Shown here in pieces: positions 8,694 through 16,187 of a stretch of 64,000 nt of DNA. The notes beneath the pieces were generated by a model. That model ran no database searches and had not been told where the DNA came from. It saw only the letters and a list, made by a program, of their open reading frames with translations. Each line of letters opens with the position of its first letter. The first letter of the stretch is position 1. The DNA is taken from assembly GCA_938743325.2 (NCBI GenBank), contig OW568885.1, forward strand, positions 558,001 to 622,000, in the 5' to 3' direction. The position numbers and the translations under genes were made by a program. This DNA is from Pycnococcus provasolii (lineage: Eukaryota > Chlorophyta > Pseudoscourfieldiophyceae > Pseudoscourfieldiales > Pycnococcaceae).

Positions 8694-10760
8694 ATGGCGT
8701 TTCACGGTGTTCCTTCGGCTTCCACGACAACAACCTCAGTAGGTGGCTCCATGGAGGTGTGTGGCACATCCTCCATGGCCATGGAGTCCCCTCCTTCGTC
8801 CCACTCAAGACAACGGTGCTCGGGAACCACCACTTCTTCTTCTCACTCAACTCGCTCTGGCTGTCCTCTTGACCTTGCTCTCTCCGGTTTGCTGCGTTTG
8901 CGTGAAACTTCAAATCGGCGCTCCTCCTATGGCTATGGGCATCCCCTTCTTCGGCAGGCTTGTGGTTCGGCGTCGGCGGCGGCGTCTTCAGCACCTTCCT
9001 CGCTGCTTCGAAAGTCGATTGAACATGCAGCGGAGGCTATCATGGTCGGATCCCAACCGGCGGCGTACTGCCCCTTCTCGCCGGAACCCAGAAGCACCAT
9101 CGCCGCGGACTTCTCGCCCGACGGAAAGTGGGTCGCGAGCACGCACGGCGACCACACCGTCAAAATAACGTGCTGCCACACGGGAAAGGGGGTCACCGTA
9201 CTGCAGGGACACAGAAGAACGCCGTGGGTCGTTCGATTCCACCCGAAGGACTCAACCACGCTCGCGAGTGGAAGCCTAGACCAGGAAGTCAGGCTGTGGA
9301 ACCTGCCAAGCGGAACGTGCACCGCAACGCTGCCACTCGGAAGGCCCATCGCATCCTTGGCATTCCACGCGCAGGGAAAGGTACTCGCCGTCGCCAGCGG
9401 GCACAAGCTGTTCATATGGCGGTACGAAGAGCCGGCGGGAAGTGACGCAGCCAAGCCCGTCATTGTTCTCAAGACGAGGCGATCGCTGCGGGCGGTGCAG
9501 TTTCACCCGCACGGCGCGCCGCTCCTGCTGACGGCGGAGGTGAACGACCCGGACGTGCAGCGAGACATGCCCTGGACGCCCGCGACGACGAACGCCGCTC
9601 CCGCCGCCGCAGCAGCCGCCGCCGCCGCAGCAGCAGCAGCAGCGACTGCTGCGGCAACGACGGCGACATCGATGGTGACAGACGAGCAGCAGAACAACGA
9701 CGCGTCGTGGGAAAGTGCATACCGCGCCGCGGCAACGGCGTGGGCCGCAGCTAACATGCAAGAAAATCCAGCCGCCAATCCACAAGCTGCTTTGCCTCCC
9801 CCGGGACGTCGGCATCCACCGCCAGCTTTCGCGGGTGATCATCACGCGTCGTACGGACTCATGCATGGAACGCCGAGCAGCAGCAGCTCAGCCAGCGCCG
9901 CAGATACCGAGGACGGCGTGCGCCGCGCCCTGCACGACGGCGGTTACCCGGCCCCGCCAGTCGACGTGCCACTCCCGCCGGGAGCTGGTGCCGCCGCGGG
10001 ATCGAGACATGAGCAGCAGGAGCAACCTTGCCTGACGCGATTGCGACTTTGGAGGTTCGACCCATTCTTGCCAGCCCACCAGCTCGGGCAGTACGGCCTC
10101 AATGCCGATAGATGTGCGCTCGACGTCCCACATGCTGTGCTGTGCAGCGAGATGGGCGCGCACTTTGCCCCAGACGGACGCACGCTTGCAGCCTGCATCG
10201 CGTGCGTGGCTCCGCCCGCATCTCAAGACGGAGACCCGGCGAGCGTTCTTCGAGGTGTCGCGGGCGACGACGACGACGACGACGACATTGCCGAGGTGGA
10301 GGTGAATGCAAATGGCCAAGGTGCCCGCGTATACGAGCTCAGATTGATCGCGCTTGCGGGTGCGGAGCTAGGGAATGTGCTCGCATCGTGCCCCGTGCGT
10401 GCGGCACACTGTCTGACAAGCATACAAATGTCGCCCACTGGACGCCATCTCGTTCTCGCGTACGGGCGGCGTCACCTCAGCCTGCTACGATCGCTCGCCG
10501 CGAGCAATCAGCGCGTGGTGGGCGTGCACTGTGTCCTTGAGCTTTACGAGCTCGACGATCAAGGCAATGGCGAGCCGCCGCGGCTTGTTCGGGTGGTGGC
10601 ATCCGCGGTGGACGAGGTGAATGTGGCTGCATGGCACCCTCACGCGGGGGGTGGTTTGGCGTACGGCACCAAGGAAGGGCGTCTGCGACTTCTTGGAATC
10701 GACAGCAATCTCCCACCAACCTTGGAAGATCGTCTGCTAGCAGCGGAGGCGTACGCATGA
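8694..10760 (+). CDS. Plant-type AMBRA1-like WD40 protein (DCAF candidate)
   Basis: 688 residues from the ATG at 8694. AMBRA1 proteins promote autophagy initiation and serve as substrate receptors of CUL4-DDB1 ubiquitin ligases. The WD block starts near 9085: EPRSTIAADFSPDGKWVAS, GHRRTPWVVRFHPKD, LASGSLDQEVRLWNLPSG and IASLAFHAQGKVLAVASG track the AMBRA1 propeller, including the diagnostic GHRRTPW. A low-complexity insert with a poly-alanine run follows (about 9590-9665). A second WD part near the C-terminus (AHCLTSIQMSPTGRHLVLAYGRR, then DEVNVAAWHPHAGGGLAYGTKEG) matches the land-plant form. Upstream of about 9040 the sequence is Ser-rich and poorly conserved, so the start, or an unseen 5' exon, is uncertain. 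A poly-aspartate run sits near 10268-10287. Confidence 0.85.
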   Translation: MAFHGVPSASTTTTSVGGSMEVCGTSSMAMESPPSSHSRQRCSGTTTSSSHSTRSGCPLDLALSGLLRLRETSNRRSSYGYGHPLLRQACGSASAAASSAPSSLLRKSIEHAAEAIMVGSQPAAYCPFSPEPRSTIAADFSPDGKWVASTHGDHTVKITCCHTGKGVTVLQGHRRTPWVVRFHPKDSTTLASGSLDQEVRLWNLPSGTCTATLPLGRPIASLAFHAQGKVLAVASGHKLFIWRYEEPAGSDAAKPVIVLKTRRSLRAVQFHPHGAPLLLTAEVNDPDVQRDMPWTPATTNAAPAAAAAAAAAAAAAATAAATTATSMVTDEQQNNDASWESAYRAAATAWAAANMQENPAANPQAALPPPGRRHPPPAFAGDHHASYGLMHGTPSSSSSASAADTEDGVRRALHDGGYPAPPVDVPLPPGAGAAAGSRHEQQEQPCLTRLRLWRFDPFLPAHQLGQYGLNADRCALDVPHAVLCSEMGAHFAPDGRTLAACIACVAPPASQDGDPASVLRGVAGDDDDDDDIAEVEVNANGQGARVYELRLIALAGAELGNVLASCPVRAAHCLTSIQMSPTGRHLVLAYGRRHLSLLRSLAASNQRVVGVHCVLELYELDDQGNGEPPRLVRVVASAVDEVNVAAWHPHAGGGLAYGTKEGRLRLLGIDSNLPPTLEDRLLAAEAYA

Positions 10761-10913
10761 AAACTACAGTTACTTAAAAACGCCTTTTCTAGCGGCCCGC
10801 CACGAGTTCCTCCCTAAAAAGTTCATGGTTTTACACACCGCCTCGCTGCCCTCGCACGTCGTGCTTTTCTGTTTTCCTAAAGCATTCAGACGAGTTGACG
10901 ACGCTAGTACTAG

Positions 10914-10953
10914 TAGGGTTACGCTAGGGTTACGGAATAGGGTTAAAGGGTTA
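10914..10953. repeat. Degenerate telomere-like repeat cluster
   Basis: Four spaced copies of a (T)AGGGTTA-like unit occur within 40 bp (TAGGGTTACG, TAGGGTTACGG, TAGGGTTA, AGGGTTA). They match TTAGGG-type telomeric sequence loosely and lie in the intergenic region upstream of the SRP receptor gene. Confidence 0.6.
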
Positions 10954-11168
10954 TACTACAGTAATTATTTCCGTGACACCGCGTATATACGCTTATCTGT
11001 ATGTTTTTTGCGTGTTTTGTGGCGCCAAGCGAGATCGTGGCACATATGGGGAAGAGAAACTGGGCGTACTTCCAAAGGAAGTCGGCGCGCACTAAGTCGT
11101 CCTAAGCATCCTTCTCACCCGACGATGAAGCAACGAGCTTTCTGATATACACCGAACCTAGCATCACC

Positions 11169-11420
11169 TCAGAGCCAAGGCCAGACAAGAGAACGGTGAG
11201 CCATGTGATGTCCAGAACCAAGATATCTCTTGAACTCGATGTCACTCAGGACGTACGACGGGCCGGTCTCGGTCTGTCGCCACTGAAAATCGTGGCACTC
11301 GAGGCAGGCCTTATAGAACATCTCCTCTACCACATCTTTGGTAGGCTCGCTCAGCTGCACCTCGGCACGATTCACCTACTCGTACTTGTATTTGAGTACA
11401 GCTCGGTATTCAAACACAGC
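11169..11420 (-). pseudogene. Coding-like remnant of unknown origin
   Basis: Read on the minus strand, about 62 codons from a GTG at 11375 down to 11190 (NRAEVQLSEPTKDVVEEMF, then CLECHDFQW) show strong third-position GC bias and balanced amino-acid use, unlike random intergenic frames. Upstream in the same frame a further protein-like stretch (AVFEYRAVLKYKYE) is separated by a TAG stop, and no ATG start is present. It could be a decayed host gene fragment or one exon of an unresolved gene, since the TAG directly precedes GTGAAT and could be a splice acceptor. I do not recognise the family. Confidence 0.3.
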
Positions 11421-11620
11421 CTTGAGCTAGTCCTGAGAAGAAGTGAAAGATGAGTCATGAGGGAGGTGGTCAACGCGGCACGTGGAGGGCGAAGGGCGAA
11501 GGCCACGGCCTTCGCGGCCGCGTTAAGATTGCCACGTTGAGAGCAGGTTGCAACAATACCTACAATGCCTTGTCCCATGATATCACGAGACGTGAGGAAC
11601 ACCGGAACGACAATAGCGGT

Positions 11621-11675
11621 AAACCCTAGGTCTGTAACCCTAGAAAGAAAACCCCGACCTGAGCCAAACCCCTAA
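11621..11675. promoter_or_regulatory. Telo-box-like motifs upstream of the SRP receptor gene
   Basis: AAACCCTAG (11621-11629), GTAACCCTAG and CCCCTAACCC occur within 55 bp, 160-210 bp upstream of the SRP receptor ATG at 11833. In land plants AAACCCTA-type telo-boxes occur in promoters of translation-related genes. A regulatory role here is inference. Confidence 0.4.
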
Positions 11676-11832
11676 CCCGTTTCGGCGTCGGTAAAGTTCC
11701 CCGTGTTGTTGTTGTCGGGGGGACGGAACTAGGAAGGTGGGCGGCGCCCTTCGAAGGTACTGTAACATTCCCTCGGCAGCAGAAGATACGTTTCGTTTCC
11801 CCAAGCAAGATACACACTTTACGTTTGCAATA

Positions 11833-13626
11833 ATGCTCGACAGCTTCCGCATATTCACGCGTGGCGGTCTCGTGGTGTTTTCCAAACACCTCTCGTCGTC
11901 ATCCTCGTCCTCGTCATCTGCCGAAGCTTCCTCAGCAGAACCTTACCTCGGCTTGATTCGAAACCACCTCCTGGAAGAACGATCTACGCCGACGTACCAC
12001 CACTCCGATGGCTCGTCGTCAGCCGTCCAATCGACCGTTCAGTGGATCACGCACAACGAACTCAAACTCATCTTTGCGTGCGCACACCAACCTTCCATAG
12101 CTGTGCCGTACGCGTCACACCTTCTGGAACAAGTCAAAGTCGCGTTCGAGGACATATACGAACCCAACACGCAACGACAACCATGCACGTACCACGCCGA
12201 GTTTGACGCAACGTTCGAGAAAATCTTGAAAGCGAGCGAAAATAAAGCAGACAAGACGAACCAAAAGAGACGAACGCCTGCCAACAGCGGGCCAGCGGCA
12301 CCGTCCAAGGCGTCCGCTGGATCCGACGGCGCAGCGGCGGACTCGGGAACGCCCGTCGACGAAGACGACGAGTCCGAAGAGGAGCAAGACACGACGGGCG
12401 CGTTCGACGTATCCAAACTCACACAAAAGCGAAAGGGAGGCGCTGCGGCAGTTAAAGATGCTAAGAACAACTCCACCGCAGCAACAAAGAAGGGAAAGCA
12501 GGCGCGCAATTGGTCAAGAGTGCGGGGAGATAAGGATGACCTCGACGACGATGCACTTGACTTCTCGAGCCCTCCCACGGAGTCTGCCGGAGGTCGTCCT
12601 GCCGTCTCGGAGAGCCTCGTCGCGAGCGCGATGGACGACGACGACGACAAGGAAGCCGAAGTTTCGTCGAAAAAGTCTTCCACGGCGCAGCGCGGGTGGC
12701 TCAGCCAGGCGATCCGGTTCGCGTCGGGAGGGACGGAGCTCGACGACCAGGATATAGCACCGATCCTAGAAACTTTGAAAGGCCGACTGATGGCGAAGAA
12801 TGTGGCGGAGGAAATTGCCAGCAAGTTGTGCGAGAGTGTTCGAACGAGCCTTGTGGGCAAAAAACGCGCAGCGCTGAGTAGCATCAATGGAATCGTCGAA
12901 GGCGCCCTCGAGGACGCTCTCGTGCGCATTCTGACGCCGAAAAAGCAGACGGACGTTCTGCGAGAGGCGATGCGCGCCAAGTCAGATGGTAGAGTGTACA
13001 GCATTGTCTTCATCGGCGTGAATGGTGTCGGCAAGAGCACAAATCTCGCGAAGGTTGCACATTGGTTGATGGGGCACGGCCTGAAGGTTATGCTCTGCGC
13101 GTGCGACACGTTCCGAAGTGGCGCGGTGGAGCAGCTGCGCACGCACGCAACGCGGCTGGGCATCCCGCTATTCGAGCGAGGTTACGAGAAGGATCCAAGC
13201 TCGGTGGCTCGCGAGGGACTGAAGCACGCTGCGGCGACGGGCATCGACGTTGTGCTCGTCGATACCGCGGGAAGAATGCAGGACAACGAGCCGCTCATGC
13301 GTGCTCTTGCGAAGCTCGTGCACAGCAACGATCCGGACCTCGTGCTGTTCGTCGGCGAAATGCTCGTCGGAAATGACGCGGTGGACCAGCTGACGAAGTT
13401 TCATCAGAAGCTCATCGATCTGTGCCCCGTGGCAAAGGCATCAAAGCCGAGAAGCGTGGATGCCATTTGCCTGACGAAGTACGACACGGTTGACGACAAG
13501 GTTGGCGCCGCGCTGTCCATGGTGTACGTCTCCGGCGCGCCGATCGTATTCGTGGGCACGGGTCAGTCGTACCAGGATTTGCGCAAGCTGAGCGTGAAAA
13601 ATTTTGTCGATCAGCTGATGAGGTGA
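11833..13626 (+). CDS. SRPRA: Signal recognition particle receptor, alpha subunit (SR-alpha)
   Basis: 597 residues. SR-alpha is the GTPase that docks ribosome-SRP complexes at the ER membrane. The start at 11833 is set by the family N-terminus (MLDSFRIFTRGGLVVFS, the SRX/longin domain that binds SR-beta). A charged, low-complexity linker follows (about residues 130-290), then the helical N domain (about 295-385) and the G domain. GTPase motifs are clear: GVNGVGKST with Lys401, CDTFRSGAVEQL, DTAGR at 477-481, and TKYD at 548-551 as guanine specificity. Every catalytic motif is present and the length is near the family norm. It ends 201 bp from the convergent EF-hand gene. A long antisense open frame is only a shadow. 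Confidence 0.96.
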   Translation: MLDSFRIFTRGGLVVFSKHLSSSSSSSSSAEASSAEPYLGLIRNHLLEERSTPTYHHSDGSSSAVQSTVQWITHNELKLIFACAHQPSIAVPYASHLLEQVKVAFEDIYEPNTQRQPCTYHAEFDATFEKILKASENKADKTNQKRRTPANSGPAAPSKASAGSDGAAADSGTPVDEDDESEEEQDTTGAFDVSKLTQKRKGGAAAVKDAKNNSTAATKKGKQARNWSRVRGDKDDLDDDALDFSSPPTESAGGRPAVSESLVASAMDDDDDKEAEVSSKKSSTAQRGWLSQAIRFASGGTELDDQDIAPILETLKGRLMAKNVAEEIASKLCESVRTSLVGKKRAALSSINGIVEGALEDALVRILTPKKQTDVLREAMRAKSDGRVYSIVFIGVNGVGKSTNLAKVAHWLMGHGLKVMLCACDTFRSGAVEQLRTHATRLGIPLFERGYEKDPSSVAREGLKHAAATGIDVVLVDTAGRMQDNEPLMRALAKLVHSNDPDLVLFVGEMLVGNDAVDQLTKFHQKLIDLCPVAKASKPRSVDAICLTKYDTVDDKVGAALSMVYVSGAPIVFVGTGQSYQDLRKLSVKNFVDQLMR

Positions 13627-13827
13627 GGTGGAGGGTGAGATGGGAGAGAACCTGTGATTGTTCCGTTCAGTAATGGAACGGATTCTACTTCGTCCAACGG
13701 TCGTCCGATTGTATACCAACCTCCGTTCGCGGCCGGTGTGCAAGGAACGTAGTTTGGTAAAGGTGGCAAAGTTAGCATTACAAAATTGTTGTTAGTACAT
13801 AAACGAGCATGCAGACGAGCTGACACC

Positions 13828-15123
13828 TCAAGCAAAACGGCTCCTGCGCGCGGCGGCCATCGTGAGCTGGTTGGAGTAGTCGATGCCGTGCATCTGCGGC
13901 GCGCCGGGAGACGGTGCTGCTGCACGCGATCTTTGATCGCTCGGCGAACCTCGCAGAGCCTCCCACAGCCGCTTGCGGCTGGCGGCGGAAAAGGGACTCG
14001 ACAAGAAGCTCTTGTTCGACGGCGAATCCGTCCCGCTGAGGTCCTCGACAAGCAGAGGGTGAACCTGCGTTGATTTTTTGCCCTTTGCATTTTTGTTGGA
14101 CGCCGCCGCGGCCCTTCCTCTTCTGCCGTTGCCACCGCGCCCACCCTTCGATGCGTCATGATCGCCGTCGTCGTCGTACTTTGTTGACTTCACTTGGCTT
14201 TGCAAGCGTCGCCGAAAGCTCTGAGACATGTTCTTCAAGAGGTCTCCTCTTGACGGCGACAGCAAGCCTCCGAAGCTTGGAGATTTCAGCCACGCGAAGA
14301 CGTTCTTGCCCTTCACTGACGGCGGCGTGTTCGCATGTCCCAAATTCCTCTTTTGGTTGCCGTTCGGGAAGTTTACCGCGAGACCACCCGTGGCCTGCGT
14401 GTTCCTGCGTCTAAAGCTTGCCGTCTTGGTGATGTTGAGCTTCTTCATCATGCGCGCGGCCGGCTGAGAGAACTGGCAGAGCGTATCGTACAGCGCCATG
14501 GAAGGATACCATATGTTGGAAAACTTGTGAAAGACCACCTTGAACTGAGCGAAGTCCAACCTCACGTTTTCGTCGATGTCGTGCGTTCCAAGGATTTTAG
14601 CGAGTTTCGTTCGCGCGCTCTTCCTCTCGCCGGCAGACTTCCCTGCGAAGCTCACGTCCACAGCCTTTTTGATTTCGTCCGCCCCGATGTATCCGTCTCC
14701 GTTGTTGTCGTACAAGTTGTACGCGAAGTCGACGCGGTTCTTTTCGTTGCGCGTGTACGACGAGAGAATGTCGAGAAGTTCGTCGAGTGTGACTCCACCG
14801 CTTTCGTCCTCGTCGAACATGTGGAAGAGTCTCTTGCTTAGATACGTGTCCTCAATGCGCAGCGCGTGTATGAACTCCTTGTAGTTGATTTCTCCGTCTC
14901 CGGACGTGTCCGCCTTTTTGAACCTGGCCGTGAGCGCCGCGAGCGCCTTGTCTCTGTCCGACTTGGCCGCCGCGTCCATAGAATCCGCATCGTCTTCGTT
15001 CCCCGTGAGTCCCGAGGCTTTCTCGGCATTGGCCGCATCTCTGTCGTGCGCGTGCCTGCCCCCTCCCGGCGGCGGCAAGGGCGGCGTTTTGTCGACGAGC
15101 TCGAGAGACGCGCAGAGACCCAT
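13828..15123 (-). CDS. EF-hand calcium sensor with probable N-myristoylation site
   Basis: 431 residues from ATG 15123. The N-terminus MGLCASLEL has Gly2 and Cys4, the pattern for N-myristoylation plus palmitoylation, which suggests membrane tethering. A low-complexity linker leads to three canonical EF-hand loops: DTSGDGEINYKEF (about 72-84), DEDESGGVTLDEL (about 104-116) and DNNGDGYIGADEI (about 139-151). A fourth, degenerate loop (DENVRLDFAQF) follows, so the core resembles a calcineurin-B/CBL-like four-EF-hand unit. The remaining ~220 residues are basic and Ser-rich, with no enzymatic domain. An upstream in-frame non-ATG extension would remove the acylation signal, so I prefer this start. 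It is head to head with the 98-residue gene at 15415. Confidence 0.8.
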   Translation of the reverse strand: MGLCASLELVDKTPPLPPPGGGRHAHDRDAANAEKASGLTGNEDDADSMDAAAKSDRDKALAALTARFKKADTSGDGEINYKEFIHALRIEDTYLSKRLFHMFDEDESGGVTLDELLDILSSYTRNEKNRVDFAYNLYDNNGDGYIGADEIKKAVDVSFAGKSAGERKSARTKLAKILGTHDIDENVRLDFAQFKVVFHKFSNIWYPSMALYDTLCQFSQPAARMMKKLNITKTASFRRRNTQATGGLAVNFPNGNQKRNLGHANTPPSVKGKNVFAWLKSPSFGGLLSPSRGDLLKNMSQSFRRRLQSQVKSTKYDDDGDHDASKGGRGGNGRRGRAAAASNKNAKGKKSTQVHPLLVEDLSGTDSPSNKSFLSSPFSAASRKRLWEALRGSPSDQRSRAAAPSPGAPQMHGIDYSNQLTMAAARRSRFA

Positions 15124-15414
15124 GATATCAGAGCATGAGAAGAAGAGAACCACGAGGCAAAGGCAAAGAGCGTCGTTGACTTATCCAAGCACGACCGGGA
15201 TGGGATGTCGACAACTAGCGACAGGTGTCGACCGGGATCCCAGGACCCAGGGGGCTTACTGCTTACGATCAAGAGATGGATCCACGACGGATCCCCTAAT
15301 AGATCAAATTTCGCCTTCTGTCCTCTGGCCGCTTTTGTCTTTTCTCTCCCCCCCCCTCTGGCCTTGGCCTTGCCCATTGGCCTTCTCCCTTCCTCTTGTA
15401 GTTTTCGGTGAGGT

Positions 15415-15711
15415 ATGGCGTCCCAGCGCGCGATATACACGCGGTCCGGTCAGGCGGCGCTCAACCAGCCGACCGTCGAGCAGATCGAGTACGACGTCAA
15501 CGTATTCCCAGGATACCTCAGGCAACCAATGGGCAAGTGGGCGGAGGACGGAACGCTCGCGCCATCGGGCAGACAAAGAGGCGGCGCGGGAAAACCCGAC
15601 CAGTTCAACCTCACGCTCTCGCGCGACGAAATACAGGCGGACGTCGCGGCTATCGAGGCGGCGTGCGGAATACAATCCACAACCGGGAAAAAAGGATCGA
15701 GGCGAAAGTGA
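15415..15711 (+). CDS. Orphan 98-residue protein
   Basis: A short frame from ATG 15415 (MASQRAIYTRSGQAALNQP) with strong third-position GC bias, which supports real coding. It has a hydrophilic, largely acidic-to-neutral body, contains NVFPGYLRQPMGKWAEDG and DQFNLTLSRDEIQAD, and ends in a Lys/Arg-rich tail. No signal peptide, membrane helix or known domain is visible. It shares a 291-bp intergenic region with the divergent EF-hand gene. Function is unknown. Confidence 0.6.
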   Translation: MASQRAIYTRSGQAALNQPTVEQIEYDVNVFPGYLRQPMGKWAEDGTLAPSGRQRGGAGKPDQFNLTLSRDEIQADVAAIEAACGIQSTTGKKGSRRK

Positions 15712-16187
15712 AAACTCGCCCGATCCTTTTTCCCTTTCCTTTTTTTGCTCATTCAGTAATTGAATGTACTCTACTTTCACTCAACTCACAACGCTCACAT
15801 TTTATTCACAACACTCAGCCGGTTTCAATTGCGCGTTTGTACATAAGTGAAAATTGTATATGCCAGGTTGCTGTTCGCTGACGTCCGGCGCGAGGTTCTC
15901 TGCAGGGTAACGTGCGCTTGTTGTCGTTGTTGTCGTCGCCATTCAACACAACACCAACACAACAAAACCAAAACCAAAACCAAAACCAAAACCGTCCGTC
16001 TGTTGTGGCAGTAGTAGTAGTAGTAGTAGTAGTTGTATTACGTATACTGTCTTTTTCTTTACTCTATGTATTTTAACTATTCAAAAACCCCGATTTTTTT
16101 TGTTTTTTTCCTTGCAAAAAAAAAAACAACTTGTAACTGTAGGCGTCATCGCCGCCAGTCTTTGCAATCGTGTAGAAGAAAAAGAGT
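15712..16187. other. Intergenic region with simple repeats
   Basis: A 476-bp gap between convergent genes. It holds a run of about five AAAACC units (15965-15994), a (GTA)n microsatellite (16011-16033) and several homopolymer A/T runs (16085-16130). No gene is seen; it is probably 3' UTR of both neighbours. Confidence 0.6.

Larger units (their letters stand above)
10761..11832. other. Intergenic region with telomere-like motifs and a coding-like remnant
   Basis: A 1.07-kb gap between the AMBRA1-like gene and the SRP receptor gene. It contains two clusters of TAGGGTTA/CCCTAA-type motifs (10914-10953 and 11621-11675) and, on the minus strand near 11169-11420, a short stretch with codon-like third-position bias described separately. 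Confidence 0.5.

Noticed and set aside
12039-13163. A 374-codon minus-strand frame over SR-alpha
   Set aside because: Ser/Arg/Leu-rich shadow of the GTPase gene; no start context or motif.
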